The notes under the pieces are model-generated. The model ran no database searches. It saw nothing but the letters and a program-made list of their open reading frames with translations, and was not told where the DNA came from. The translations under genes and the position numbers were made by a program. Shown piece by piece: positions 20,428 through 32,402 of a DNA stretch of 64,000 nt (position 1 is its first letter; every line of letters starts with the position of its first letter). The DNA comes from Blattamonas nauphoetae (taxonomy: Eukaryota; Preaxostyla; Oxymonadida). The stretch lies in the NCBI GenBank assembly GCA_033064195.1, contig JARBJD010000043.1:124001-188000 (forward strand). Reading direction: 5' to 3'.

Positions 20428-21765
20428 TTTCATTTCAAAGACCATTTCAACACAAATCACACATTTTTGAAGAATTCAATTGAGATCAAACCAGAAATAA
20501 AACGTTCATTTGAAATCACTTGGTAAAGAAGTGTTTGTGAGTAAAAAGGAGTGAAATTCGAGAGCATCGGAATTAATTCATCATGATTTTTGATTAAACG
20601 GATTTTGCGCGGGTTTATGTATTTTGCGCGGGTTTCTGAGGGCACTATAATGGTTCGGACCTGAACAATCCTTTTTCAGCGAAGAGTCATGGACTGACAG
20701 AAGTTCTCCGGATTGTTACACAATCCCCACACTTTGGTTGACCTGATTTTTGCTTGATTCCTCCAGTTTCTGCCACAAAGACATTCAACTCTGAATAAGG
20801 CTGAACTCCTCATTATCACCAATCCTGTGTTCATGAACTCCAACAGCACTATCCTCATTCTCGTATTCTCAGCAATCCACAATATTTGTCACACGAGTGT
20901 GTTCTTCCCCTTTTTCACCTCTTCAAGAGGAACTTGCTGCCACCACGGTACAGCAGGAACTGATAAACGCTATTGTGATGATTCCTTTTGATTTCTTCTT
21001 TCGAAAAGACGAGGATCTCATCCAATGAATGGTGCTTACCCTTGCATCGCTCGCATCTTCAGGTTTCTCTCACATTCTCTCTCATCGCCATTTTGTGTCA
21101 TTCCTGTGGCAGCGTGAAAACTCCCCCGAGAAATGTTTAAAGTCGTCTGATCGTCCTTCCCTTGTACCAATTCTCGTTAAGCACACGTTTGCTAACTTGT
21201 TGCTAGATCGGGTGCTATCTCCACTCCCATCGAGACATTCGCGTAACAACTGAACAAACCTCTCCATGTACGACCCACATCGGCAATCCTTTGTGTCTTG
21301 CACCTTGCGTCATGTATGTCCTTTCTTTTTTTTGGCTTTTAATTTCGCCCCATCCTTGCTTGAAACTGAAACCATCACGAAGCTTACAATAGGCATCTGC
21401 ATCTTTCCGAAAATTTCGACTCTCATTCATTCCATTGTTATGTTCTTTAACCAACTTATCGACCAAGGTTTCACTCTCCTCATCTCATCTCTCCAGGACC
21501 AGAAAACACTGTCGATCAATTCCCGAGCCTGAGCATTTGGCTCCTGTTGTTGCCACTTTCCGACCTCACTGTTCGAATAACCAGTCGATCACTCGAATCG
21601 GGACAGGCCTTCTTGCTCTCCTCGCCCAGAACAGTTTTCTCCTTTCTGTCTGACTATTTTTTCATCAATTTAGATCACGGAAATCTGGAATGTGTTGAAG
21701 AAGGAGTTATTGAATCTTTGGTAAACATTCTGAGGAAGAATTCGGATCAACCAGAGAACTTGATA

Positions 21766-23160
21766 CAGTCGGTCGGACTGTTGAGTAATTTGTAACTCGT
21801 CACATCAAACGTGCCACTGTAGAATTCTTTGTTTTCACGAAAATGAAAAAAGTGTCAAACCTCCGTCTAAGTCGTGTGTCGGTATTCGATGTTCTTTCAA
21901 AAAGATCATTCAGAATTTCATAGAACATTTCATACATCGTTGTTTTGCTCATTCATCACCTGTCTTTGTCATCGTGCTCTGAGAGAATGAGGAGAGGACT
22001 CAATTGGAAAAAATGAGACAATATTGGACGATACCGTGTCAACGTATTGTTGACCTATTGTGCTGTGCGCATTCAATGGTCTCATGCAATCAGCTTGCGA
22101 AAAACGACGAATCAGTCGAGGAGGAGAAAAATGGTCTACTTTCGTTGAATCTGAAACTGGAGTGCTAGACACGATAAAAGAGGACTAGATAAGAGATATA
22201 TCCTGAAATCAAACCTAAATTGTTGATAGAGAGTCTACAATAGCACATCGTTTGACAACCCAATCAACACAATCATCTGATTTCCTGAGACTCGATTCAA
22301 TGCTGATCATCCGAATTGAGAGTTCTTCAATGATTGTTTGTTAAAGTGTGATGAATCTGTCCAATATCCACTAATTTTGATTTCACTCCTTGTCTCAATC
22401 TTGGAATCTACACTTTCAAATTGTATGTCGAATTAGTAAATTGTTTAAAGTCTCAAACTAAATCTGTTATTTGGATGATAAAAGACATCGTCCTCGTAGT
22501 CAAACAGGAGTTGACAAAGAGTTGTGATTCAAATCCCGTTCTAACTAATGAATGGGATAACACCAATATATAGGCCTCAGGTTGAGAAAGTTACACAGGA
22601 GAGCTGACAAAGAGAGGGATACCTTGAGATTTCAACCTTGCTAATGAATATCAGTGTGTTGATTGGGTTGTCAAACGATGTGCTATTGTAGACTCTCTAT
22701 CAACAATTTAGGTTTGATTTCAGGATATATCTCTTATCTAGTCCTCTTTTATCGTGTCTAGCACTCCAGTTTCAGATTCAACGAAAGTAGACCATTTTTC
22801 TCCTCCTCGACTGATTCGTCGTTTTTCGCAAGCTGATTGCATGAGACCATTGAATGCGCACAGCACAATAGGTCAACAATACGTTGACACGGTATCGTCC
22901 AATATTGTCTCATTTTTTCCAATTGAGTCCTCTCCTCATTCTCTCAGAGCACGATGACAAAGACAGGTGATGAATGAGCAAAACAACGATGTATGAAATG
23001 TTCTATGAAATTCTGAATGATCTTTTTGAAAGAACATCGAATACCGACACACGACTTAGACGGAGGTTTGACACTTTTTTCATTTTCGTGAAAACAAAGA
23101 ATTCTACAGTGGCACGTTTGATGTGACGAGTTACAAATTACTCAACAGTCCGACCGACTG
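21766..23160. mobile_element. Long-TIR MITE, Tc1/mariner-type, arms about 505 bp
   Basis: The ends are CAGTCGGTCGGACTG and its inverse, each next to TA (21,764-21,765 and 23,161-23,162). The two arms, 21,766-22,270 and about 22,656-23,160, are almost perfect inverted copies: the same 67-codon frame is present in both, identical at protein level (21,969-22,172 minus and 22,754-22,957 plus). The loop is about 385 bases and carries no clear gene. Nearly identical arms mean recent insertion or ongoing gene conversion between arms. Confidence 0.85.
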
Positions 23161-23285
23161 TAAATTCGACATCTGTTCTTTCAAACTCTGTTGCCAACTC
23201 TCTTCAGAACGGATCGAGTCCTTTTATTGGTTCCTTCGACACTCAATCACAGTAATCTCACACATCTTGGCCAGCCCAACGCCTA

Positions 23286-23608
23286 CAGGGTGAGCCAAAA
23301 GTAACCTTCTCTAGGGGCCGATCAAAGCCTTTTTCGACAAAAGTTAAAAAAGAGAGTTTCAAGACGTGAAATATGAAGAGAGTGATCATTAAAGCTTAAC
23401 TGAATTCTCGTTCGTTTTTTGTCAGAAATCGGGACATGCGAACGATCTGACTTCATTCGTACACTGCACTGAAGTTGATTAGAAAGAAATCAGTGAATGA
23501 GGTGGTGAGCAAACAGTATAGCGACAACGATCTCTATTTGATGTTTGTTTTCGAAAAGATGACATAAAAACACAATTGTGGGATGAAGGTTACTTTTGGC
23601 TCACCCTG
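23286..23608. mobile_element. Short mariner-type MITE, 323 bp
   Basis: Inverted ends CAGGGTGAGCCAAAAGTAAC (24 matching bases in all) flanked by TA at 23,284-23,285 and 23,609-23,610. The CAGGGTG...CCAAAAGT pattern is characteristic of mariner-like termini. No coding capacity. Lies 126 bases from the long-TIR MITE in the same decayed gene. Confidence 0.85.
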
Positions 23609-25545
23609 TACTCTCCTCGCTCAATGTATCTCGACTCCTCTTACAGATATTCTGGAGAACACCACTCAAACAACACCACCTGACATGCAAGTCGCATCAG
23701 CTTACTCACAAAAGCCCAAAAAAACCAATTCGAAGAGAGCTCGCCAGAATCCATTCAGAATCAGGAAAAGGTTGATGGGAATGAAGCAAGCCAGTCTAAT
23801 CCTCAATCTCCCTCCCAATCGTAACAACGCGATGAAGAAAACCAGTTGGAGACAACGGGAGCTACTGAAGAACATGTCCCGCCTGAGTCCATTCACGCAC
23901 ACCAGCCAACCCCTCTATCCACACCTCCTTCGACCCTTCCTCCAGATCCCCCACACACCCAGCCACAGCCAGCCTCGGCAGAATCGTCGCCGACAATCTA
24001 AGCAGCAGACATCTTGGAATCAGAGACTCCAAGCCCGCTCCTCCTCGCCATGCTCACACTGCACGAGATCTCCTGTGAGTCAGACGACCAGGGATTGATG
24101 AGTGACTGCCTGACGATGCGGAGCAACTTGTTCATCAACTCCTTCGTCCCGTTCTTCGGGAATGCTGCGCTCTGCCTGGACAACCTGAACGAACTGCGCG
24201 CGTCGCCATCTTCCTCCCTCCTCGCCATCGCCGTGTTCTGCGGAGGCCTGACTGTTCTCTTTGACTGCATCCATCTTCTGTCGGGGTGCGACGAGGACGT
24301 GAGCAGCAGCAAGGGCCATCGAGAGCACCAGGTGCTGATGCGCGTGTGGCTGGCTGTGGTGAACGTGTTCCATCTGTCACTGCACAGCGGCAGCGAGGGC
24401 AGACATTCAGCAGCCGCTGAGATCGACGCGGGTGTGCTGGAAATGCTCCAAACTGCCTTTTCGAAGGAGAGTATGCGGAACATACAACACGACGCGGTGT
24501 TGGACGAGACAGACCCACAGCGAGGATCGGAGGAGCAGATTGCGGTGCAGAAGGACAGAAAGATGACACAAGTTCTGAACCGCGTGACGGAGCTGCTGTA
24601 GTTGATTGTGAGCACTTCAGATACGGCAAGAGAAGCAGACACGTCGCTCTCAACCACCCCGAACCCAAGTGGAACCGTGTACGCTCTGAAGACGTGTGCC
24701 AGCTCGGTGCAAGTGTGTGCCTGCTGATGCAGAGCGTGTAGGCAGCCTGGATCTGAGCGTGCCGAACGAGTGGCACATGCTGGGCGAGTCGATCAAGACA
24801 CTACGGATGCTGGTCGAGCTGGCGAGGGATTCGGAGTGGATCATCCTCGTCCCGAACGACACGCCGGACAAAGAATCAGACGACGAGCAGGGAGATGAGA
24901 AGAAGGAAGAAAAATAGAAGGACGAAGAGGACAAGGAAGAAAACGAGAAAGATGGGAAGGAGGAAGAGGCAGCCGAGGGGGCACCTACTGAAGACACATC
25001 ACGAACTGAAAGCAACTCGCACGTCGTCGACCATGTCTCGCCCATCCGACACGCCGACACACAGCAAGCCCGACCTCGCCGCCTGCCGAACATCAACAAC
25101 GCCGGCCTCGCTCTGGTCGAGATTGTGTCTGCTGCTGTCCGTCTGAACAACTGGGCAGTCGCGCAAGATGCTGTGTCTGTCATTGTGACCCTTCTCAACT
25201 CGGCTGTGATGGCCAGCACGATCGAGCTGGGGCAGCCACTCGAAAGCGACGAGGAGCAGATGGTGTCGCTCATCTCGGAGTCACTCAAGCTGACCGAGAA
25301 CGCTGTCGAGAGCTTCGCTACACAGAGCCAGTTGTTGAGAAGGAGACAGACGAGGACACCATAGCTGAGCTGGCGGAGCGCCTTCAGGTCGAGTTGACAC
25401 TGCATGCTCTTCTGGCTGAACTGAACACGATTGACCTGACGACTGTGCTTTCGAAGACGCAAGTGCTGAGTGCCCTTTCTCTTCTCTACCTCGCCGCCTC
25501 TTCCCCCGTCGGAGCAGCCAAACCGCGCCAGCTGAATGGGTGAGG

Positions 25546-27000
25546 AGAGTCGGCAGGACTGACGCCAAAAATGACAACACCACACCGCCCAGTCAAGCAT
25601 TAACGTTGAAAGCGAACGAAATCTATGATCAGTCAACTTCCCCGGCTTTTTTGGACACGCAATCTCCCCAAACTTTTCCTCACGATCCAACCACTGGTAC
25701 TTCCACCTCCACTCACGCTCAGATGACCATCCCCTCCATCCATTTCGCAAACAGATTAAGTCTCGACAATACGTAGCTTCCACCTCAACCATTATCGACC
25801 CAATCTCCCTCGCTCTTCTCCACACAGGCGAGAACATCTCCTAGATCTGGACCCATCGCAAAAATCATAACCAAAACCAGCCAATTCTAACAATCTTCAA
25901 TCGTTGACAGCGCTCTTGTTCTCCTGTATCAGGTTCCAGCTTGTCTCTGACTCGTCTGGGAATTACCTTTTCTCGTAACTGATCTCGAACTCTGAGGTCG
26001 AGAATGGTCGCTGGAAACGATCTTGGTGGAAAGAACTGCACAGAACAAGGTGCATCCAAGCAATGATCCACTGCATCTGACTCCATCTCACTGTTTATGA
26101 AAAGCTGGTTAAGAAAAAGCCAACAAACTCAGAACGTGAGCCGCTTGTGTGGGCTTATTTCAGCAATATCGCTTTCTCTGCTCCACTCATTCTCCCAAAA
26201 TGGGACAGAACGTCTGTGACAGGGAAAGACACGCTCAGTCCACCACATTCTGTTTGTACCCCACTTGCGACTCTCAGCACTTCGCTCAATGCTTCACACG
26301 TCATCCAGTCAATCCTTTCCGACTTCCCGTTCGATTAGACACATTCACTCAACCTCTCCTTCGTCTCATCACCCTCTTTCTCCCCGTCTCTCCTGAAAGA
26401 CTCCAGAAACCAACAAAGTACTTGGAAAAGACAAAGTCAATCACGATTTCTTCCTGTCATTCGCCTGCGATCAGCATGACTGTTGTGTCATTCAAAGAGG
26501 CACCACTGTTCCTGTAAGGACGTTCTGTCTCGGTGGGATTTGGTTTACTCGGTTTGCCATCTGTGAACGAGAAGCCGCGAAGCTCTGTCAACATTTCGAA
26601 GGTGCCTGAGATTGTTCCGACGATACTACTAAAAGAAGCAGGACAACACACCTCCTTTCCAAGCTGGTGTGGAAGTCGCCAAAGGAACACCAACAAGTAC
26701 CGAAATCTCGCTAACTGAACTTTAATTCTCGTCAAACACAGTGTTTGTTGTTGCAACGAGAGATCTAACATTTCTGAAAGGATTGATTGAAATTGGAGAC
26801 CATCTCACGATATTATGGTAAGTTTTCGGAATCAATACCATCGTTTCTTAACTTATTGGTTGAGTCTCTCAGAGATCAGCAGTCGGCGAGGAAAAGTTAA
26901 AAATGAATGGGATGGTCAACAGATCTTCCTTGAAACTAAAAAAGACCGGGTGTTTTACCGTTCACACACTGTTTGCGAATGCAAAGAAATGGATCTCAGG
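25546..27000. other. No gene recognised
   Basis: Short ORFs only. Around 26,500-26,770 a minus-strand frame has weak beta-helix-like composition, but nothing decisive. Confidence 0.35.
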
Positions 27001-27239
27001 TGAATTAAGAGTGTTAACTGACAAAAATGTTTTGTTGTGGGTCTTAATTTGAAAGAACTTGGTTATTTTGAAATAACCCTGTTCTTTTGAAAGAACTCTT
27101 TCGATTCAATTAGGATCGTACCCTATTCAAATAGAAGTCACTTCATTCAGATTTATCGACCTTATATTTAAAATAACCCTCATAAATTTGCATCAACCGT
27201 AACATTTCAAAAAACCATACTTCATTCAGTTTGGGTCTA

Positions 27240-28310
27240 ATGGACAATGAAACAGTTCCTTTAAAAACTTCTCAAGATGCCTTATCGAATGGTTCTCAGC
27301 AATCACATTCGACTATCAGGGTTAACGAAGAGCCTTTCTTGTCTTTCGATGGTAATTCAGAATTGTCGTTTGATGAGAAATCAACCATTTACTGTTCGCT
27401 TGTTGCCCTGGTGAAAGCTGGATATTCCTTTGACAAAACCCTTCAAGGCAGAGCTGTCCAATTCTTGAAAAGCCTCGAACCATGGGGCAACCAAGAACAT
27501 GTCCTGAAACTCGTCAACGACCTCGTTCTCTCTTCAACTGGATCTCTTTCTGGCTTTGTTGAGAGCATTTCCATTCTCCTGTCGTCTCCCCACTCAACGG
27601 TGACCGAGGCAGCTTTATCGTTTCTTGCTGTCTCGATCGATAATTCATCATCTGCGATTCAATCTCGTCTCGTGGAGTCAGATCTTGTCACCAATGTGTT
27701 GGCGACTATTCAACCTCACACACGGGCAATTTCAGGAAATGAAAAGATATTCGACAATCTCATATGGATCATCAACCATTGCATCAGCCTCGCATCTCCA
27801 TCCTCACTCAGAGGACTCGGAATCACTGCAATCGACATATTCAACCATCGTGAAATGATCTTCCAGAAGGTCGTGATCCCATCGAGTCAATTTATGACTT
27901 TTCTGATCCCAAATCGGAAACGACTCTATCGAGAGTCGTTATTCTCTCTCATGTCTTTATTGGCAACACTTCTCGAAATAGGCCCATTTCATCGTCCAAC
28001 ATTGGAATTTGTTCTTGCATCTCCGATTGCGATGGCATTCTCGAGTTGTCTCTCGTTCGTCAAAAACGAGGGTCGTCTCTGGATGACACTCGAAACCATC
28101 AACCATTCACTCAGGGATTGGAAGAAACACGGCCCAGAAGTGGTCCAATCTGGAAAACGGATGATAAAAGCTCTGTTTTCGGAAGGCTTCAAAAACACAC
28201 TCGAACAGACGCTGAAACATGACAAGAGCGAATATTCTGGTTTCCGTCTTGTGGACGAGTGTCACGCAATCTCACAATATCTGGGAGTGAATGTGACAAG
28301 GCCGCAATAG
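27240..28310 (+). CDS. Family copy 2, intact ORF (unknown helical-repeat-like protein, type A)
   Basis: A 356-residue intronless frame. This entry defines the family. Conserved blocks in order: LSFDEKSTIYCSLVALVKA (about residues 41-60), ALQxRxVQFLKSLEP (about 66-83), a SGFVESISILLSSPHST helix pair (about 105-122), SDLVTNVLATIQPHT (about 148-163), HREMIFQKVVIPSSQFMTFL (about 205-224), FHRPTLEFVLASPIAM (about 248-263) and QSGKRMIKALFSEGF (about 305-319), ending LGVNVTRPQ. The alternating amphipathic helices suggest an ARM/HEAT-like solenoid; there is no signal peptide or membrane segment, so it is probably cytosolic. Function unknown. The start is ATGGACAATG, as in copy 3. Its own promoter region now lies 18.9 kb upstream (to 8,315), separated by the insertion. 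Confidence 0.75.
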   Translation: MDNETVPLKTSQDALSNGSQQSHSTIRVNEEPFLSFDGNSELSFDEKSTIYCSLVALVKAGYSFDKTLQGRAVQFLKSLEPWGNQEHVLKLVNDLVLSSTGSLSGFVESISILLSSPHSTVTEAALSFLAVSIDNSSSAIQSRLVESDLVTNVLATIQPHTRAISGNEKIFDNLIWIINHCISLASPSSLRGLGITAIDIFNHREMIFQKVVIPSSQFMTFLIPNRKRLYRESLFSLMSLLATLLEIGPFHRPTLEFVLASPIAMAFSSCLSFVKNEGRLWMTLETINHSLRDWKKHGPEVVQSGKRMIKALFSEGFKNTLEQTLKHDKSEYSGFRLVDECHAISQYLGVNVTRPQ

Positions 28311-28317
28311 GATGAGA

Positions 28318-28680
28318 CTCAAAAGACAAGTCGAAGCCACCTCTCTTAAATGACTCCAACTCATTTCTGTTGATTCTCCTCGGATGTTGGGAATACACTG
28401 ACTGCTGGTGCAGATGAACAGATTCTGGGATCACCTCCAATCGTCCAGAAATGGTTAGCTCGTTCGGGTTGGTCGTTCTCAACGCGCCTGTCTTCGACTG
28501 TCACATCGTCAACCGTCTTCTCTCCAAACAATTCCTTGCGTCCCTGAGCGATGCATTGTGACCTGATTATCTTTCCCAATCTCGACTTTTGGACCATTTC
28601 AGAAACACTTCTCGTTTTTCTCGTCGAAATTGGATGTGCCCCACATTCCCGCCATTCCACAGCCATCTCCGATTTGTTTC
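28318..28680 (+). repeat. Conserved downstream block, family copy 2
   Basis: Same landmarks as at 7,060-7,510. The antisense frame is open over 28,361-28,666. The block starts within a few bases of the TAG stop. Confidence 0.75.
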
Positions 28681-28719
28681 ATGATCATCCCGCCTGTTGA
28701 CTGTCCTCTCACTCATTAT

Positions 28720-29240
28720 CAGGCTTCTGATTTGATCCCAGTGATCCCAGTCGGATCTGATCCCACCAAATACCTACAATACCATTTCGTTTCTTTCATT
28801 TCAAAAAAGTCTTCTTATATATGATATTTGAATGGAAAAAAAAGTAAAAAGGAAAATGGTCACTTCATAGATCATGAAAATGCAAACTTTGGGTGCTGCT
28901 GTTTCAGTTTGTTCTACAACAATAATTATAAAAACAAGTCGATAATGCGTTATTATGTCTTCTTTGATGGTTTTTTCTCACTGACTAAAGTCAATGAAGG
29001 GAATACATCGAAAAAAGAAGTGTTGGTGATTGTGATCGTGCGTGTTTTTGGGAAATAAGAGCTGTCTGAAATATTGAAGAGCATTATGTGAAAACAAGAA
29101 GTGAATTGAACATGATTAATGAAGTGATAATGAGAAAATCTCAAAGGAAAAGAGTTGAAATTTGATCTCAGTCCAAATTTAGGCACTGACATCAATTGAT
29201 CCCAGTTTTACCTATTTTGATGGGACTACTCAGATGCCTG
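28720..29240. mobile_element. hAT-like MITE in the spacer, 521 bp
   Basis: The ends are CAGGCTTCTGA and inverted CAGGCATCTGA, flanked by the 8-bp direct repeat CTCATTAT (28,712-28,719 and 29,241-29,248). The spacer at 7,535 lacks the element. Subterminal GATCCCAG motifs resemble the GATCTCAG motifs of the element at 30,491-34,257, so the two are probably one family. AT-rich interior without a gene. Confidence 0.8.
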
Positions 29241-29248
29241 CTCATTAT

Positions 29249-30381
29249 TCTCGTTCCTGGAACCGATCCCCAAACAACACTCCGAAATCAAAAAATTCAA
29301 GCAACACAAGAAGACTCTGTTTGTCAACACAATGTTAACTCTGCATGCTTCATCGTCGACCATGGAACAACTAGTGGCGCGTCAGGTTTCGGCCGTTCGA
29401 GAGCGAACTCTCGTCCGAAGCGAAAAAGAGAGTCATCAGGTCTCTAAAATGCCTCTCTGATGTCGATTCTGGACAATACCCAAGTTGGTTTGTAAGTGAC
29501 GGGAACGGAAAGAATGACGAAACCCACGAGGCGCTGTTCAGATGTCGCTTTTGGGTTGTTGAATGATAGCCCGATTTCTCACGCTTTGGACTGTGCATGC
29601 GTTGAATCGCTTTTCCGACGATGAGGAACTCCATCACGCCAACACTCCTCCAAACGAGCTCTCTTCTCAACACTGTCGTCACTCTCTTCCGAGCGCCGTC
29701 CATTCCACTCCAAACGACAGAATGGACTCCACAACACCGCTGGCACGATCGGAACTGGACTGGCCAGCCATCTCGTTCTTCTGCTGGAATTGGATTCCGC
29801 GCTGGCGTTTTGGTCGTTCGTCGCTTCCAACACAGCCAGACGAGTTTGGAGTTGCACTGTTGTCATTTTCTGATGTTGAGCCGTTCTTCGACGGAACACG
29901 GTTGGATTGGCCTGCCCTTATTCTGCCCTGCTGACTCAATTTCTTGCTTTTCTGAACACGAACTCTTCTTCACTGAGCTGGACGGTATCGTTCTTGAACA
30001 CAGTCCCACTCGCGCCCATTTGTGTGAACAAGCCATTTTCGGAATAATTCTGTTCCTTTCATCTCTTCGCCATGAACGAGAATCATCATCTCGTTTTTCC
30101 ATCACGCTCCCAACTCTCCACTTTCCACAATTCGAAGGTATTAACTTCACCTGCGTTGATAGTGGGTTTGAAAAGTGATTATTGTTCGGATGCGGACATT
30201 GAATGAGAAACTCCCGTTGAAAGAGCAAAAAGCCAAACAGAAAGATATTCGTTGCCAATGACGATTCATTTCATTCTTCTTTTAATCTTCATTTTCTTTA
30301 TTTCGAGAATTCATTTTTTGTTCAAGAGTTTGTTGAATATCGTTCAAAAACGGACAATGGGATGATCCTCAAACCGATTCA
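29249..30381 (+). repeat. Upstream spacer, type A, for family copy 3
   Basis: Closely matches 55,790-56,930 on the other strand (about 95 percent over the 300-base part compared by eye) and part of 7,535-8,315. A frame 29,621-30,178 is open in two copies, but substitutions between copies do not favour its third positions; the frame 29,563-29,934 shows more silent changes. Coding here is unresolved. It ends at the start codon of copy 3. Confidence 0.6.
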
Positions 30382-30945
30382 ATGGACAATGAATCAGTTT
30401 CTTTAAAAGCTTCCAACGAGACCTTATCGAATGGTTCTCAGGAATCGCCTTCGACTATCAATTTTAACGAAGAACCTTTTCTGCAATTCGCAGACCTTTG
30501 AGACGGATCTCATCGATCTCAGCTTTTTTGATCTCAGAAAATAACTAGTGTTCAAATTCTCATAAAACTCGAAATAACGAAGTAAAAGACCCACTATCCG
30601 TGTTGAATTTTGTTTATAAGCACTTTCATTGAAATCTCGAGATGAATCGTCCCACAATAATTCTTCTTCCCGATCCGATTGAAGAACTGGATGAATCACG
30701 CTTGTTTATCAAAAAAATTCTTAATTCCACTGCGACGGATCTCATATACCATTTCTTGACGATTATTTCTCTCTTAGAGTGATTTATTCAGCAGGTTTAC
30801 ATTCGTTGTTCTATTGTTTATTAGTCTTCGAGATTTCTTTTCATTGTATCCTTTTTCTTCTATACTTCAACAAACTTATTCCCTTTTCTCTTTTTCATTT
30901 CGATTTATTTCCTTATCTTTCAAATTCTCCCTTCGTTCAAGTCTG

Positions 30946-32402
30946 GAAACGAAATCTCTGGCCTAACTGGATGTCACTCTCTGACTCTTGTATGCAGTGG
31001 CTCAATTTGGTGTTCGACCTTCCGAATCTGGTGTCTGTTCACTTCCACGACTCGTATCTGTCGCTCCACTCTGTCTCCGAGTCGCTTCTGTTCATGATCC
31101 GGAAAGTGTTCACACTGAAGAACCAGTCTCTACAGACCCTCCTGACTGACTGTGTGCTCTCCTTTTCTGAACAATCGCACATTTCATTTATCGTTTCCAA
31201 CAGTCCTCGCTCTTCTTTCTTTTCGTTGCTGATTCTGCTCTACCATACCCTCAGCAGGCAGCATTTGGGATGTGCAGTGGATCTGTCTCAACATGTCCAG
31301 CAAGTGACGCTCCATGACATGCCGAGCTGAAGACGGATGTCGAAGATGAGCGAAGAACTGTCAAAATGGGATGGTCCCAAAAGTGGTGATATCGGACAAA
31401 TAGACGAAGAAAACATCTCAGAAGACGGAGAGAGTGCAAACCACACTCGTTTTAGTGACAAGCAGGACATTTAGAGTGAGGATCTGATCCAAGTTTGTGT
31501 TGCTAACCTTCTTGTCTTCTATTAACCCTATTCGGTCTCTCTCGACTTTTCATCGTTTTTTTGCCTTCAATTTGCCTCTTTTCATTTTGAATTCACACTC
31601 ATTTTTCACAGGACCAGCTTCGGATGAGCGATCTGGAATTTGGGCGATTGAGTGGCGGTCATGTGCATTCCCGCTCCGAAAACGACGCTGAATGGGAAAG
31701 AACAGACGTACTGTCGGAACAGCGTGAGATTGGAGTGAAGTTGGAAATGGAGAACGAGCGATGGTTGGAACGAACAAATCGAAGCGATTTGGAGCACACA
31801 GAAACATCACCCGACTCGATTTCGTCGGATTCGCATCATTCTCCACTCTTGACACCACCTCACTCACAACACTTGGCTGTCCCAGACTCACCCTCCCCAC
31901 CATCCTCCCACCACACTCACCCACACTTCACACTCCTTCTCCTTCCCGACACAAGTCTGAATCGCACTCACAATCATATTCAAACCACGGAATTCTGATC
32001 AAAATAAAAGAAGAGAGACACCTCGCGTGGAGGAACAAGAAAACGATTTGGACGACTCAACTCGACACAGCCAAGATGAACAAGACGGACCAGGAGAGGC
32101 CGACAAAGAGAGACAAGTCAACAAAAGCAATGGCCAAAGCGAGATCGAAGAGGGCGACGAGATGGATGACAACTTTGTACAGAGTGGGAACGAAGCCAGC
32201 ACAGCGTCGCCTCTTCCGATGTTGCTCCAACCGACTCACTTCGCATCGTCGACAGCCCTAAATAGGATATGTGTAACGACTGGTCATTCGGAGAGGAGAT
32301 TGGGAAGGAGGGAGGGGACGAGGTGGGTTGGAGGGAGGATGAAAGAAGAGAGGGTGGATGACGAGAAGAGGAGGCACTTTGATCTCCCGAAGCAATTGGC
32401 TT
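30946..32402 (+). other. Unrecognised ORFs inside the hAT-like element
   Basis: The frame 30,779-31,330 contains a protein-like part from about 30,946 (WLNLVFDLPNLVSVHFHDSY, TLLTDCVLSFSEQSHISFIV). The frames at 31,624-31,998 and 32,027-32,404 are rich in Ser, Glu and His and overlap in other phases. They may be exons of one captured host gene or remnants of several. No family recognised. Confidence 0.35.

Larger units (their letters stand above)
15756..20647. mobile_element. TIR element with TAA duplication carrying decayed host-like genes
   Basis: The left end TAGTGCCCTCA AAAACCCGC is mirrored by the right end ending GGGCACTA at 20,647. Both ends contain two spaced copies of an AAACCCGCGCAAAATCC-like subrepeat. 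TAA flanks each side (15,753-15,755 and 20,648-20,650). The design (TAGT terminus, tandem AAACCCG subrepeats, TAA duplication) matches the small element at 39,045-39,519. There is no transposase inside; instead it contains beta-helix and TmcB-like remnants. Because TAA would be a preferred target, the duplication alone is modest support, and two unrelated solo ends remain possible. Confidence 0.6.
20690..25545 (+). pseudogene. ARM/HEAT-repeat-like gene, broken by two MITEs and mutations
   Basis: Helical repeat-like pieces run along the plus strand: NKAELLIITNPVFMNSNST (about 20,790), EEGVIESLVNILRKNSDQPE (about 21,690-21,760), 24,014-24,601 (LTMRSNLFINSFVPFFGNA and further helices), 24,780-25,360 (GLALVEIVSAAVRLNNWAVA) and a tail at 25,364-25,540 (LQVELTLHALLAELN). 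An acidic Glu/Lys/Asp region lies at 24,860-25,000. MITEs interrupt it at 21,766-23,160 and 23,286-23,608. TAG codons at 24,599 and 24,915 and frame changes show decay. A helical-repeat protein with a central acidic region recalls HEATR3/Syo1, but that is only a guess. Confidence 0.4.
8316..27238. mobile_element. Candidate 18.9-kb TIR element inserted at a family gene start codon
   Basis: The left end reads AGACCCAAACTGAATGAAGT at 8,316 and the right end is its inverted copy ending at 27,238; the terminal match runs about 25 bases, with looser similarity (TTTGAATAG, GTTATTT-type motifs) for about 200 bases inward. The direct repeat AAT flanks both ends (8,313-8,315 and 27,239-27,241). Left flank plus right flank recreate the family start, TTCTCAATGGACAATGAA. 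A 3-bp duplication is usual for PIF/Harbinger-type elements, and an IS5/Harbinger-like transposase gene lies inside at 13,279-14,595. The alternative is two separate short elements of one family with an unrelated rearrangement between them. Confidence 0.55.

Noticed and set aside
20690-25545. Naming the ARM-like remnant HEATR3/Syo1
   Set aside because: Helical repeats and an acidic stretch are too general; no specific motif supports it.
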